64,000 nucleotides of DNA, taken from NCBI RefSeq assembly GCF_000092025.1, contig NC_003062.2, positions 308,001 through 372,000 on the forward strand, given 5' to 3'. The notes under the pieces were generated by a model. The model saw only the letters and a list, made by a program, of their open reading frames with translations, had not been told where the DNA came from and made no database searches. Origin of the DNA: Agrobacterium fabrum str. C58. Its GTDB lineage: Bacteria > Pseudomonadota > Alphaproteobacteria > Rhizobiales > Rhizobiaceae. Made by a program: the position numbers and the translations under genes. Below, in pieces: positions 55,158-64,000 of the stretch (positions within the stretch are counted from its first letter, which is position 1; each line of letters begins with the position of its first letter).

Positions 55158-55754
55158 TCAGGCGGGATAGACGCCGAGAAAACGCTGCAATGCCTCTGAC
55201 AGCAACATGGCGGGCACCAGCAGCGTCATGACCACTGCCGAGACGAGCAGCGACTGGTCGCGGATGAAAAATCTGACGATCCGCGAAAAGGCGAAGACCA
55301 GCGACAGAAGCAGTGCCAGCCACAGAATGGCGATCAGCCCCTGCAGAGGCGGCAGAAAGAATGCGATCAGGATCAGGACCGCATAGGCATAGGAAAAGGG
55401 CAACGACAGCCAGTTCACGGTGGTGACGAGCGGCGCGAATTTTTCCCGGGCGCCAAAGGCGTAGAGCAGCATGCCGATCAACAGCAGCGGCACGATCCAG
55501 CAGATGGCCTCGACCATGGCCAGGCGGAAGAAGAAGAGGAAGCCGGTTTCGGCTCCAGGTGGAACGCTGGCCAGAAAGGCGGCGCGCAGCCAAAGCCAGG
55601 AAACCAGCATGGCCGGCAGGCACCACAACGCGGAATAGAAGGATCGCCACATTCCGCGCTCGGAAAGATCCAGATACCGCGCGCCATTATGGTCGCCGAG
55701 CAGCAGCAGCCACAGCCCTGTCAGATAGAGCCTTACTTCACTTGCCGTCGGCAT
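55158..55754 (-). CDS. Polytopic membrane protein of unknown function
   Basis: A 198-residue protein with about five hydrophobic segments (roughly residues 40-60, 75-100, 112-138, 140-160 and 168-190) and no domain that I can name. The first 20 residues ([16 protein letters not shown]) are semi-hydrophobic. Yip1-like or other small integral membrane families are possible. Its first 17 bases overlap the end of dapE on the same strand, so it is likely the last gene of dapD-dapE. It is convergent to truA with 19 bases between. A functional link to lysine synthesis is not shown. Confidence 0.75.
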   Translation of the reverse strand: MPTASEVRLYLTGLWLLLLGDHNGARYLDLSERGMWRSFYSALWCLPAMLVSWLWLRAAFLASVPPGAETGFLFFFRLAMVEAICWIVPLLLIGMLLYAFGAREKFAPLVTTVNWLSLPFSYAYAVLILIAFFLPPLQGLIAILWLALLLSLVFAFSRIVRFFIRDQSLLVSAVVMTLLVPAMLLSEALQRFLGVYPA

Positions 55755-56934
55755 GGGCGAACCAGCGTTCGATGAAGGTCTCGTAAATGCGCGTCAGCGT
55801 CTCGAGATCGGCAACTGCCACGCGTTCATCGACCATGTGCATGGTCTGCCCGACGAGACCGAATTCCACGACAGGGCAATAATCCTTGATGAAGCGTGCA
55901 TCCGAGGTGCCGCCGGTGGTCGAAAGCTTTGGCTCCTTGCCGGTTACGGTTTCAATCGCGCCTGACAGCGACGAGATGAGCGCATTGTTGCGGGTCAAGA
56001 AGACATGGCTCGGACGGTCCGCCCAGACGATCTCGTATTTGACCGGAGCCCGGTCGGGGCGAAGCTCGCCCTCATTTGCCGCTGCATCGAGGCGGCGGAT
56101 GATCTCCGCCCGCAGGCTCTCTGCCGTCCAGCTATCGTTGAAACGAATGTTGAAGGCTGCCGTCGCCCGCGCCGGAATGACGTTGGTCGCGGCATTGCCG
56201 GTGTCGACGGTCGTTACTTCCAGATTGGATGGCTGGAAATCATCCGTGCCGTGGTCGAAGGCTGGATGCATCAGCGCATGGGTGAGCTGCAGCAGACCAC
56301 GAATGGGGTTGTCGGCGAGATGTGGATAGGCGGCGTGGCCTTGAACGCCTTGGACGGTGATCCGGCCCGAGAGCGATCCCCGGCGGCCGATCTTGATCAT
56401 GTCGCCCAGCTGGTCGGGATTGGTAGGCTCGCCGACGACACAGGCGTCCCACGTCTCTCCCTTTGCGGCAGCCCATTCCAGAAGCTTGGAGGTGCCGTTG
56501 ATCGACGGGCCTTCCTCGTCTCCGGTGATCAGGAAGGAAACCGAGCCCTGCGGTTTGCCATGTTTTCCGATATGGCGGGCGATGGCGGCGACGAAACAGG
56601 CAATGCCGCCCTTCATGTCCACCGCGCCGCGACCGTACATTTCGCCACCGGCGATGTCTGCCGAAAAGGGCGGATGGCTCCATGCGGCCTCGTCGCCGAC
56701 GGGAACGACATCCGTATGGCCCGCAAACATCAGATGCGGACCTTCGGTGCCGAGCCGGGCGTAGAGGTTCTCCACATCAGGCGTGCCGTCCTCTGTCGCC
56801 ATCACGCGCTCCACCGCAAAACCAAGCGGTGAAAGCAGGGTGTCGAGCAGGGAAAGCGCGCCGCCTTCCGCAGGCGTTACCGACGGGCAACGGATGAGGG
56901 CGGCGAGATTGGCAACGGGATCGGTCGTGGTCAT
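55738..56934 (-). CDS. dapE: Succinyl-diaminopimelate desuccinylase
   Basis: A 398-residue M20-family zinc enzyme that gives LL-diaminopimelate for lysine and peptidoglycan. Metal and catalytic residues are in [25 protein letters not shown] and ITGDEEGPS; the dimerisation domain lies in the middle. The ATG is 14 bases after the dapD stop, so dapD-dapE form one unit. Length is slightly above the E. coli enzyme. Confidence 0.96.
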   Translation of the reverse strand: MTTTDPVANLAALIRCPSVTPAEGGALSLLDTLLSPLGFAVERVMATEDGTPDVENLYARLGTEGPHLMFAGHTDVVPVGDEAAWSHPPFSADIAGGEMYGRGAVDMKGGIACFVAAIARHIGKHGKPQGSVSFLITGDEEGPSINGTSKLLEWAAAKGETWDACVVGEPTNPDQLGDMIKIGRRGSLSGRITVQGVQGHAAYPHLADNPIRGLLQLTHALMHPAFDHGTDDFQPSNLEVTTVDTGNAATNVIPARATAAFNIRFNDSWTAESLRAEIIRRLDAAANEGELRPDRAPVKYEIVWADRPSHVFLTRNNALISSLSGAIETVTGKEPKLSTTGGTSDARFIKDYCPVVEFGLVGQTMHMVDERVAVADLETLTRIYETFIERWFAHADGK

Positions 56935-56948
56935 GGTATCAGCTTTTA

Positions 56949-57803
56949 TCAGTCGCGCAGAAGCTCGTTGATGCCGGTCTTGGAGCGGGTCTTTTCATCG
57001 ACGCGCTTGACGATGACGGCGCAATAAAGGCTCGGGCCCGGTTCACCGTTCGGGAAAGGTTTGCCCGGCATGGTGCCGGCAACAACGACGGAATAGGGCG
57101 GCACTTCGCCATAGGTGATCTCGCCGGTGGCGCGATCGACGATCTTGGTCGACTTGCCGATGAACACGCCCATGCCGAGAACGGCGCCTTCACGCACGAT
57201 GCAGCCTTCGACGACTTCTGAACGGGCGCCGATGAAGCAATTATCCTCGATGATGGTCGGGCCAGCCTGAAGCGGCTCCAGAACGCCGCCGATGCCGACG
57301 CCACCGGACAGATGCACGTTCTTGCCGATCTGCGCGCAGGAGCCGACGGTTGCCCAGGTGTCGACCATCGTGCCTTCATCGACATAGGCACCGAGGTTGA
57401 CGAAGGAAGGCATCAGAACGACGTTCTTGGCCACGTAAGCCGAGCGGCGCACGACGGCGTTCGGCACGGCGCGGAAGCCGGCGGCGCGAAACTGGTTTTC
57501 ACCCCAGTTCTCGAACTTCGATGGCACCTTGTCCCACCAAGTCGATTCACCGGGGCCACCGGTGACGATTTCCATGTCGTTCAGCCGGAAGGATAGAAGC
57601 ACGGCCTTTTTCAGCCATTGATTCACCTTCCAGTTCCCGTCCGCCTGCTTCTCGGCGACGCGAACCTTGCCGCTGTCGAGAAGTTGAAGAGATGTGTTCA
57701 CCGCGTCGCGAACCTCGCCCTTCGTCGATACGTTCACACCATCGCGGTTGTCGAAGGCGGTTTCGATGATGGTTTCGAGGGAGGTAAGATCCGTAAGGCT
57801 CAT
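56949..57803 (-). CDS. dapD: 2,3,4,5-tetrahydropyridine-2,6-dicarboxylate N-succinyltransferase
   Basis: A 284-residue left-handed beta-helix enzyme that succinylates tetrahydrodipicolinate in lysine and diaminopimelate synthesis. Hexapeptide-repeat rungs are seen from [17 protein letters not shown] to [16 protein letters not shown], with the signature [19 protein letters not shown]. The ATG at 57803 ([10 protein letters not shown]) is used; the frame is open for 23 more codons without support. It shares the succinylase pathway with dapE directly downstream. Confidence 0.97.
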   Translation of the reverse strand: MSLTDLTSLETIIETAFDNRDGVNVSTKGEVRDAVNTSLQLLDSGKVRVAEKQADGNWKVNQWLKKAVLLSFRLNDMEIVTGGPGESTWWDKVPSKFENWGENQFRAAGFRAVPNAVVRRSAYVAKNVVLMPSFVNLGAYVDEGTMVDTWATVGSCAQIGKNVHLSGGVGIGGVLEPLQAGPTIIEDNCFIGARSEVVEGCIVREGAVLGMGVFIGKSTKIVDRATGEITYGEVPPYSVVVAGTMPGKPFPNGEPGPSLYCAVIVKRVDEKTRSKTGINELLRD

Positions 57804-57945
57804 GGAAAATTCCTTGAATGTCGCGTGTGGTCCGGTCACGGAAGGCCCGCGCCGCTGGAAGGCTCTGGCCATTTGATCTAAGGGAGTGTTGGAAAGGCGT
57901 CAATGTGATTTGGGTGATTTGGCGCGCCAGACGAAAGGCATGGAA

Positions 57946-58806
57946 ATGACACGACTGAAAAACGGCAAATTGCGGCGCAAGGACGGGGCATGGGACCCGT
58001 TGAAGCGCAGTGCTGTGGACAAGCAGCAGGCCGAGGTCGTCGTCAAAACGCCGCAGTCGGATTCCCCGTCCTATCGGCTGGCCTATGTGGATACGGACTT
58101 TCTCTGCCGTGAGGAATTGCGCCCGATCAGGCTGCAGCTGGAACTTCTGAAGACGGAAATGGCGCTTACCGAGCGCGGGATCAATTCCACCGTCGTGATG
58201 TTCGGCGGCGCCCGCATTCCCGAACCGGGCGGCGACGCCTGGGCGGCACGCAACGAAACGCAGAAGCGCAATCTGGAACAATCCTCGATTTATTACGAGG
58301 AGGCGCGCAAGTTTGCTCGCCTCTGCACCGACTATGGCGCGAAGTCCGGCCATCTGGAATATGTCGTGGTCACCGGCGGTGGTCCCGGCGTCATGGAAGC
58401 GGGCAATCGTGGTGCTGCCGATGTGGGAGGCCCGTCGATCGGCCTCAATATCGTTCTGCCGCACGAGCAGGCGCCCAACCCCTATGTCACGCCGGAGCTG
58501 AGCTTCAATTTCCACTATTTCGCCATCCGGAAAATGCACTTCCTGATGCGGGCGAAGGCCGTCGTGGTTTTCCCCGGTGGCTTTGGTACGCTGGATGAGC
58601 TTTTTGAGGCACTGACGCTGATCCAGACCAAACGTATGGCACCTATCCCCCTCATTCTTTTTGGTGAAAACTTCTGGCGATCCGTCGTCAACTTCGAGTT
58701 CCTGGCGAATTTCGGCACCATCGCTCCCGAGGATATGGATTTGCTGCACTTTGCCGAGACGGCGGATGATGCCTGGAAGATTATCTCCGAATACTACGAG
58801 CACTGA
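57946..58806 (+). CDS. LOG-family protein (TIGR00730-like)
   Basis: A protein of about 286 residues with the Rossmann-type LOG fold: VVTGGGPGVMEAGNRGA and the phosphoribohydrolase motif PGGFGTLDELFEAL. LOG proteins with this PGGxGTxxE motif cleave AMP or cytokinin nucleotides; this is the longer bacterial subgroup with an extra N-terminus (residues 1-90), whose activity is less certain. It is divergent from dapD with about 140 bases between. I use ATG 57946 with AAAGG seven bases upstream; ATG 57940 and an upstream TTG are alternatives. Confidence 0.88.
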   Translation: MTRLKNGKLRRKDGAWDPLKRSAVDKQQAEVVVKTPQSDSPSYRLAYVDTDFLCREELRPIRLQLELLKTEMALTERGINSTVVMFGGARIPEPGGDAWAARNETQKRNLEQSSIYYEEARKFARLCTDYGAKSGHLEYVVVTGGGPGVMEAGNRGAADVGGPSIGLNIVLPHEQAPNPYVTPELSFNFHYFAIRKMHFLMRAKAVVVFPGGFGTLDELFEALTLIQTKRMAPIPLILFGENFWRSVVNFEFLANFGTIAPEDMDLLHFAETADDAWKIISEYYEH

Positions 58807-58972
58807 TTATTCTTAGCGCGGCGAAGTAATATTAGGGCTTAATTAGCAATCATATTCTAATTTTGCGTCGTCGCGCTGCAGCGCACTGTCCCATGCGGAC
58901 GGGCCTCCATGACGGAGATTGTCATCCGTTGACGTCAGCTCTTTCGGGTTGACAATTTCCATTGGGGCCAAG

Positions 58973-61300
58973 ATGTTCAATTTCAAAGTGAAGTCGCTTG
59001 CGACGAAGCTCATCCTCGTGACCGGCTGCGCCATCACCACGGTTCTTATCGCATCGAATTCCTTCCTCATTTCCCAGACCAGTGAACGTGTCCATGCCCT
59101 GACCATGGATCAGGCCAATACCGAGGCGCGCGCCATCGCCAACGTCATTGCCGCCGATGTCGGCGAACTCGGCAGCGCGGCGCGCTCAATGGCCGGTGTC
59201 ATCGGCCGTGCGCATCAGGCTAAGTCGATGGACCGGCCTGGTATCGTCAATATCCTCAAAGCGAATGTCGAGCAGAATACGTTCGCCTTCGGCAGCTGGT
59301 TCTGCGAGCAGCTCGGCCTTTTTGACGGCCAGTCGACGGAGATCGCTAACCGGCTCGATCTCGGCACCAATAAAAGCGGTGCTTTTGCCCCTTATTGGTC
59401 AAAGACCCAGAAGGGCGATATCCAGTTTTCGACCTTCGACAACGACTATGCGGCCGAATGGTACGCGCTAGCCTCCAAATCCGGCAAGGGAGCCATCACC
59501 CAGCCTTACCTCGCCCAGGGCACGGAAGTGCCCACCACCATGACCTCGCTCGCCTATCCCGTCATGTCGGATGGCAAGATGATCGGCGTGGCAGGTGTCG
59601 ATATTTCGCTCGCCTCGCTCACCCAGAAACTGCAGGCTCTGCATCCTTTTGAAACCGGCCGCGTGACGCTCGTTTCCCAGGGTGGGCAGTGGCTGGTGCC
59701 GCCGACCCCCGAGCAGAATATGAAGGCTTACGACGGAGAAGGCGCAAGCACCGTTCAGGCTGCCATCACCTCCGGCAAACAGGGCCTCATCGAAAATCTC
59801 GGCCTCGACACCGACGCGCCCTATAACCGTCTCGTTTATCCCTTCGCCGTTCCAGGCCTCAACGCGACGTGGGTCGTTCTGGTGGATATCCCCCATCAGG
59901 CGTTGAATGCTCCGGTACAGGAGCAGACCTTTATGATGATCATCGGTGCGATCGTCATTCTCGCCGCCGTTATTGCCGCGCTTTATTTTGCGGTTCGCTA
60001 TTTCGTTCGCAACCCGCTCGCGTCCCTTGTTGCCGATGTCAGGACGCTCAGTGAGGGTCGCTACGATGTGCCGGTGTCCGGTCAGGAACGTCAGGACGAA
60101 ACTGGAGCCGTGGCGTCTGCTCTCGAAGGTTTCCGCGCAAAGCTTGCCGGCATCCGCGAGATGGAAGCTGAAGCCGCCGCCCAGCGTGGCCATGCGGAGA
60201 CGGAACGCCAGCGATCGGAGTTCGAGCGTAGCGAGAATAGCCGCATGCAGCAGCACATTGTCGGCGTGCTTGGTGCCGGCCTCAATGCGCTTTCGCAAGG
60301 CAATCTGACCTACCGTATCGAGGATGAATTCCCAGGCGAATATGCAAAGCTGCGCGCTGATTTCAACTCGGCGCTCGAAAGCCTCGAGGAAACGGTGTCA
60401 ACCGTCAACGCCACCGTCGTCAGTATCGGCAATGGTACCGGCGAGATCACCCGCGCCGCCAGCGATCTCTCGCATCGCACGGAACAGCAGGCTGCAAGTC
60501 TGGAGGAAACCGCCGCGGCCCTCAACGAGTTGACCGCACAGGTCAATTCCAGCGCGGAAAACGCCGCAGAGGCGGCCGGTGCCGTCAGCCATGCCTGCGA
60601 TGACGCCGGCAAGTCAGGCGAGGTCGTGCAGCAGGCCGTGAACTCCATGCAGGGCATCGCGCAATCCTCGGCGGAAATCTCCCGTATCATCGGGGTGATC
60701 GACGAGATCGCCTTCCAGACCAATCTGCTGGCGCTGAATGCCGGTGTTGAAGCGGCTCGCGCAGGCGATGCGGGCAAGGGCTTTGCGGTCGTCGCGCAGG
60801 AAGTGCGTGAACTCGCGCAACGCTCCGCCACTGCCGCCAAGGAAATCAAGGGCCTGATAAACACGTCGGCCACGCAGGTGGGCGAGGGTGTCCAGCTGGT
60901 CGGCAAGGCCGGCGAGACAATGAAAAAGATCGCCGATCAGGTTCTGCAGATCAACCAGCTGATACGGCAGATCTCCGCCTCGGCCAGCGAGCAGGCGGTA
61001 GGACTGAAGGAAATCAACTCCGCCGTGACCCAGATGGATCAGGTCACCCAGCAGAATGCGGCGATGGTGGAGGAAACCACTGCAGCTAGCGTGACGCTGA
61101 ACAGCGAAGCCGAAACCCTGAAATCGCTCGTTGCCGGTTTCGCGGTGTCCGGCGGCCATGCGAGCCAGCAATTGCGCGCCACGGCAGCGACAATGCGTGC
61201 ACCGGCCGCTCCGGCAAGGGCGCAGGCCGCGGCTCCTCGTGCCCGTCCGAGAACCAGCGGCGCAAACGCGCTGGCGCAGGATGACTGGACGGAATTCTGA
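58973..61300 (+). CDS. Methyl-accepting chemotaxis protein with dCache sensor
   Basis: A 775-residue transmembrane chemoreceptor. TM1 is at about residues 11-35, a large periplasmic double-Cache domain at about 38-318 (with [26 protein letters not shown] and [14 protein letters not shown]), TM2 at about 319-343, then HAMP and the cytoplasmic signalling domain with hairpin tip [24 protein letters not shown] linker rich in Pro and Ala ends in DDWTEF, a CheR/CheB-docking type pentapeptide (WxxF). The ligand is unknown; dCache domains usually bind amino acids or organic acids. The ATG at 58973 is used over an upstream alternative. A terminator follows. Confidence 0.93.
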   Translation: MFNFKVKSLATKLILVTGCAITTVLIASNSFLISQTSERVHALTMDQANTEARAIANVIAADVGELGSAARSMAGVIGRAHQAKSMDRPGIVNILKANVEQNTFAFGSWFCEQLGLFDGQSTEIANRLDLGTNKSGAFAPYWSKTQKGDIQFSTFDNDYAAEWYALASKSGKGAITQPYLAQGTEVPTTMTSLAYPVMSDGKMIGVAGVDISLASLTQKLQALHPFETGRVTLVSQGGQWLVPPTPEQNMKAYDGEGASTVQAAITSGKQGLIENLGLDTDAPYNRLVYPFAVPGLNATWVVLVDIPHQALNAPVQEQTFMMIIGAIVILAAVIAALYFAVRYFVRNPLASLVADVRTLSEGRYDVPVSGQERQDETGAVASALEGFRAKLAGIREMEAEAAAQRGHAETERQRSEFERSENSRMQQHIVGVLGAGLNALSQGNLTYRIEDEFPGEYAKLRADFNSALESLEETVSTVNATVVSIGNGTGEITRAASDLSHRTEQQAASLEETAAALNELTAQVNSSAENAAEAAGAVSHACDDAGKSGEVVQQAVNSMQGIAQSSAEISRIIGVIDEIAFQTNLLALNAGVEAARAGDAGKGFAVVAQEVRELAQRSATAAKEIKGLINTSATQVGEGVQLVGKAGETMKKIADQVLQINQLIRQISASASEQAVGLKEINSAVTQMDQVTQQNAAMVEETTAASVTLNSEAETLKSLVAGFAVSGGHASQQLRATAATMRAPAAPARAQAAAPRARPRTSGANALAQDDWTEF

Positions 61301-61321
61301 TCCGCCATTCCCGCTGAAAAT

Positions 61322-61356
61322 AAAAGGGCCGCTGGCTTTTCCAGCGGCCTTTTTTT
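61322..61356 (+). terminator. Rho-independent terminator of the chemoreceptor gene
   Basis: GGCCGCTGG and CCAGCGGCC form a perfect 9-bp stem with a five-base loop, followed by seven T. An A-run on the other side lets it also serve the convergent nucleoside hydrolase gene. Confidence 0.9.
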
Positions 61357-61369
61357 GTTCCTGTCCGGA

Positions 61370-62314
61370 TCAGAGCCGGGCGAAACGTTCGGTCAGCAAT
61401 TCAAAGAAGCCGTCGGCATCCACATTGCGCATCACGCGGGCATTGGCGGGACGGTCAGTCACCCGCCACCAGTCCACGACAGTCATGCCCATGGTCAGTT
61501 CGGAAATGACCTCGATTTCGACATTGCACTCGCGGCCCTCGAACAGTTCGGGCTTGAGGAGATAGGCAATGACGCTCGGATCATGCAGCGGGCCGCCATC
61601 CGAACCGTATTTCTCGATGTCAAAACGCTCGAAGAATTCCAGCATTTCCGCCATGGCGATGGCAGGGCGCGTGCCAATGTCACGAATGCGGTTGACGCGC
61701 GCCTTGGTGGTCAGCAGCTTGTGGGTGACGTCGAGCGGCATCATGACGACAGGCATGCCGGAACGGAAAACGATGTCGGCGGCCTGCGGGTCGACATAGA
61801 TGTTGAATTCCGCCGCCGGCGTGATGTTTCCACCTTCGAAGAAGCCGCCGCCCATCATCACCAGTTCCTTGACGCGATCGGCAATTTCCGGCGCCTTGAG
61901 GAGAGCCAGCGCCACATTGGTCAGCGCGCCAAGCGTGCAGAGCGTTACGGTGCCGGCGGGTTCCCGCATCAGCGTTTCGATGATGAAATCGACCGCATGC
62001 TGCTTTTGCGCCTCCATGGTCGGTTCATCGAGAACCGGGCCGTTAAGGCCGGTGCTGCCGTGAACATGCTCGGCGGTGATGGGCTTGCGCACCAGCGGCT
62101 TCTCCGCGCCCTCATAGACGGGAATATCGGTGCGGCCGCACAATTCGCAGATGATGCGGATGTTGCGGCTGGTCAGCTTCAGCGGAACGTTGCCGGCAAC
62201 GGCGCACAGTCCGAGAATGTCGATTTCCTCAGGACTTCCAAAGGCGAGCATGATTGCCGCCGCGTCGTCCTGGCCCGGATCGGTGTCGATGATGATTTTT
62301 CTGCGTTCTGCCAT
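61370..62314 (-). CDS. Inosine-uridine preferring nucleoside hydrolase family
   Basis: A 314-residue IUNH-family enzyme that splits ribonucleosides into base and ribose. The calcium-binding N-terminal motif is IIIDTDPGQDDAAAIML; the family segments TLGALTNVALAL, MMGGGFFEGGN (with AAEFNIYVDPQAA) and HDPSVIAYLL are present. The second-motif His typical of the active site (VHGSTGLNGP) is there. The preferred nucleoside is not predictable. The ATG at 62314 starts MAERRKIII. It is convergent to the chemoreceptor. Confidence 0.92.
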   Translation of the reverse strand: MAERRKIIIDTDPGQDDAAAIMLAFGSPEEIDILGLCAVAGNVPLKLTSRNIRIICELCGRTDIPVYEGAEKPLVRKPITAEHVHGSTGLNGPVLDEPTMEAQKQHAVDFIIETLMREPAGTVTLCTLGALTNVALALLKAPEIADRVKELVMMGGGFFEGGNITPAAEFNIYVDPQAADIVFRSGMPVVMMPLDVTHKLLTTKARVNRIRDIGTRPAIAMAEMLEFFERFDIEKYGSDGGPLHDPSVIAYLLKPELFEGRECNVEIEVISELTMGMTVVDWWRVTDRPANARVMRNVDADGFFELLTERFARL

Positions 62315-62408
62315 GTCTTGCCCGCCGTTGAGATGAGCGCTTTTTTCGAGCGGCGGGTGCTCACTTGTCAAGCCTCATTCCTCCCTCCTGCCTTTGCCCG
62401 CGTTTCGT

Positions 62409-62440
62409 CTTGCGCATCGTGGTTCGGCTTCCCATATTGC
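62409..62440 (+). promoter_or_regulatory. Heat-shock (RpoH) promoter of hsp20
   Basis: CTTG (62409-62412), an 18-base spacer and CCCATATTGC (62431-62440) fit the RpoH pattern CTTG-N17/18-CYYATNTNNG well. Transcription would begin near 62445, giving a leader of about 75 bases that starts at the first leader hairpin. Confidence 0.65.
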
Positions 62441-62444
62441 TTGA

Positions 62445-62519
62445 GCCGGTGCGATTGACCGGCAAGGTTGCCGGAAGCGGGACCGCGAAACGTCGCTTGG
62501 TTGCAAGGACAGAAGAGAT
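62445..62519 (+). ncRNA. ROSE-like RNA thermometer in the hsp20 leader
   Basis: The predicted leader has a first hairpin (GCCGGT 62445-62450 with ACCGGC 62458-62463) and a last one in which GTCGCTTG (62492-62499) pairs with CAAGGAC (62504-62510), leaving the G of UCGCU bulged and closing over GTTG. This hides the Shine-Dalgarno AAGGA (62505-62509), ten bases before the ATG. A UYGCU element with a bulged G opposite the ribosome binding site is the hallmark of ROSE thermometers of rhizobial small heat-shock genes. Confidence 0.7.
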
Positions 62520-62945
62520 ATGAGCCGCATGACGCCATTCACCCACCCTCTTTTGCTGGGTTTTGATGCCATGGAAAAAACGCTGGAGCGTATGGCGAAG
62601 GCCAATGACGGCTACCCTCCCTATAATATCGAGCGTCTGCCTGGCGGAGAGGATGTGCCGGAGCGTCTGCGCATCACCATTGCCGTTGCCGGTTTTTCGC
62701 AGGACGATCTGGATGTGACGACCGCCGACAACCAGCTTGTCATTCGCGGCCGCCAGCAGGAACAGGAAAAACGCGATTTTCTCTATCGCGGCATTGCAGC
62801 GCGGCAGTTCCAGCGGGTCTTCGTGCTTGCCGATGGTATGCAGGTTCGCGAGGCGCGCTTGCGCAACGGCCTTCTTTCCATCGATCTGGTCCGGCCGGAA
62901 ATTTCAAACGTGGTAAAGAAAATTAATATTTCCGTCTCAGAGTAG
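62520..62945 (+). CDS. Small heat shock protein (Hsp20/IbpA family)
   Basis: A 141-residue ATP-independent holdase chaperone. The alpha-crystallin domain runs from about residue 34 to 125 (YNIERLPGGEDVPERLRITIAVAGF, then LVIRGRQQEQEKRDFLYRGIAARQFQRVF), with a short C-terminal tail lacking a clear I-x-I (INISVSE has I-N-I). It resembles IbpA-type class A proteins of rhizobia; from memory it corresponds to HspC in A. tumefaciens. Expression is likely under RpoH and a ROSE thermometer, see upstream features. DUF1150 follows after 56 bases. Confidence 0.93.
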   Translation: MSRMTPFTHPLLLGFDAMEKTLERMAKANDGYPPYNIERLPGGEDVPERLRITIAVAGFSQDDLDVTTADNQLVIRGRQQEQEKRDFLYRGIAARQFQRVFVLADGMQVREARLRNGLLSIDLVRPEISNVVKKINISVSE

Positions 62946-63001
62946 ACCATGAACGCTGGAATCGGACATGAATCGCTCGGCGTGAAGAAGGAGGCTGAAA
63001 T

Positions 63002-63259
63002 ATGCTCTTAAAAGAAGCGCATGCGCGTCTCACCCAGTCCCAGCTCGCCCATATCGGTGAAGGAGAAGTGGGATATATCCGCAAGATCCGTGCGGAAGAA
63101 GTAAGCCGCTGTTTCCCGGAAGCACCCGATCTCGATCCGCAGCTGGATCTGTGGGCACTGTTCGGCGCGGATGGTACGCCTATCCTCCTGACAGACAATC
63201 GTTCCAGTACCTTTTTCAAGGCGGCGGAAGACGATCTGAAAACCGTCAGTCTCCATTGA
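63002..63259 (+). CDS. DUF1150 family protein
   Basis: An 85-residue acidic protein of unknown function, recognised as DUF1150 by the order TQSQLAHIGEGEVGYIRKI and LWALFGADGTPILLTDNRSS. Members are small, alphaproteobacterial and usually encoded next to an Hsp20 gene, as here. A strong ribosome binding site (GAAGGAGG) precedes the ATG. It is probably cotranscribed with hsp20. A role in proteostasis is suggested only by context. Confidence 0.88.
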   Translation: MLLKEAHARLTQSQLAHIGEGEVGYIRKIRAEEVSRCFPEAPDLDPQLDLWALFGADGTPILLTDNRSSTFFKAAEDDLKTVSLH

Positions 63260-63264
63260 AAGAA

Positions 63265-63295
63265 AAAGCCCGCCGATTGAGCGGGCTTTATATTT
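63265..63295. terminator. Bidirectional terminator between the DUF1150 and EF-hand genes
   Basis: AAAGCCCGC and GCGGGCTTT form a 9-bp stem with a seven-base loop. On the minus strand a T-run follows directly (GGGCTTTTTC), and on the plus strand TTTATATTTG follows, so it can serve both convergent genes. Confidence 0.75.
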
Positions 63296-63301
63296 GCGGG
63301 A

Positions 63302-63898
63302 TCAGAGGAACGGGCGGTCCGGCATATCGTCGATGGAAATAACGCCGTCCTTGTTCCGGTCGAGCCGCTCGAACATCTTTTCGCCGGCGGCCGTGAACTC
63401 GGCTTTGCTGACCTGACCGTTCTCGTCGGTATCGGCCCAGCGGATCATTCCCAAGCCGCCACCCTTGCCGCCGTGCCTGCCCCAGCCCTGATGGCCGGAA
63501 CGGCCTCCGTGGTCGCGCTCTGCGCGTTTGCCCTCGGGGCCCTTGGCCTCATCCGCCTTGGCGTCTTCCCGCTCGGGGCGCGGGTTGGCGGCTCGGAAAG
63601 CTTCCATCTTCGCCTTGCGATACTCGCGCATTTCCTTCGGCGTGATCGAGCCGTCCTTGTCCATGTCGATCTCGGTGAAAAGCGCATCCTGGCGGGCGGT
63701 GAATTCCTCCTTGGAAATCTTGCCGTCCTTATTGGTATCGGCCACCTTCAAGAGGTGCACGAAAGCCGCTTCCGGCCGGATCGGCATGCGATCCTTGTGG
63801 CCTTTTCCGGGCGCGGCGAAACTGGCCGTTGCGGCCGTGCTGAGCACAAGGGCTGCGCCAAGAGCAGAGAGGGCGATTTTGCGTGTGGTCATCGTCAT
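63302..63898 (-). CDS. Secreted protein with four EF-hand calcium-binding loops
   Basis: A 198-residue protein with a signal peptide (hydrophobic residues 8-24, likely cleavage near residue 28). Two EF-hand pairs are seen: loops at 54-65 (DTNKDGKISKEE) and 78-89 (DMDKDGSITPKE), then, after a charged, glycine- and histidine-rich linker (about 104-150), loops at 156-167 (DTDENGQVSKAE) and 180-191 (DRNKDGVISIDD). All have Asp at positions 1 and 3, so calcium binding is likely. The role is unknown; it may act as a periplasmic calcium sensor or buffer. The ATG at 63898 (MTMTTRKIAL) is used. The last 102 bases of the window, upstream of it, hold no gene that I can support. Confidence 0.88.
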   Translation of the reverse strand: MTMTTRKIALSALGAALVLSTAATASFAAPGKGHKDRMPIRPEAAFVHLLKVADTNKDGKISKEEFTARQDALFTEIDMDKDGSITPKEMREYRKAKMEAFRAANPRPEREDAKADEAKGPEGKRAERDHGGRSGHQGWGRHGGKGGGLGMIRWADTDENGQVSKAEFTAAGEKMFERLDRNKDGVISIDDMPDRPFL

Positions 63899-64000
63899 TA
63901 CCTTTTCTTTGGTGTCCCTGAAGAAAAGATAGTGACGTCGACCAAGGCACACCACTTAAACATCCGTAAGGTGCATGAAGCTTCGGTAATGTTCGCTGCT

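Overview
The window looks like a contiguous piece of core chromosome from a Rhizobiaceae alphaproteobacterium, most likely the Agrobacterium tumefaciens/fabrum complex. Supporting signs are the lptCAB-rpoN-hpf-ptsN cluster, ornithine-lipid genes olsB and olsA ten genes apart, a PhrR-type regulator in front of metK, an Hsp20-DUF1150 pair, a Fur/Mur protein without the CxxC site, rhizobial TTGAC-N17-TATAT promoters and small RIME-like palindromic intergenic repeats. From memory, the gene order matches the circular chromosome of strain C58; I could not verify this. Base composition looks uniform. I see no insertion sequence, prophage, CRISPR array, tRNA, rRNA or defence island.

Layout. 1-8.8 kb: 3' part of prfC, coaBC-mmcQ, a sterol-desaturase-like membrane enzyme with a small secreted Cys-repeat protein, ubiE-ubiB, then mutM, an enoyl-CoA hydratase and rpsT. 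8.8-9.5 kb: the only long non-coding stretch, a regulatory region in front of dnaA with an orphan terminator and clustered GANTC sites. 9.5-16 kb: dnaA, hemW-rdgB-rph (minus strand), hrcA-grpE. 15.8-21 kb (minus strand): lptC-lptA-lptB-rpoN-hpf-ptsN, joining LPS transport, sigma-54, ribosome hibernation and nitrogen PTS. 21-25.4 kb: sppA, ihfB, a LapA-like protein, two RNA methyltransferases and lspA. 25.5-45.8 kb: a hybrid histidine kinase, olsB, mutS, glnD, murJ, VOC protein, trpS, universal stress protein, nfuA, tsaB, rimI, fur/mur, olsA, miaB, phoH, ybeY and a CBS transporter-associated protein. 46-55 kb: lnt, phrR, metK, trmB, rbsK, rmuC, def, fmt, truA. 55-64 kb: a membrane protein, dapE-dapD, a LOG-family protein, a chemoreceptor, a nucleoside hydrolase, hsp20-DUF1150 and an EF-hand protein.

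The genes are mostly housekeeping: translation start and end, tRNA/rRNA modification, replication and repair, lysine biosynthesis, envelope biogenesis, stress response and nitrogen signalling. I found no plausible new multi-gene system. The most interesting material is regulatory: a heat-shock promoter plus ROSE-type RNA thermometer before hsp20, an Irr-type iron control element on the nfuA promoter, a Pho box before olsB, a perfect ArsR/SahR-like palindrome before metK, and the complex rpsT-dnaA intergenic region. Start codons were chosen from Shine-Dalgarno spacing, overlaps and family N-termini; several are GTG or TTG and are marked.
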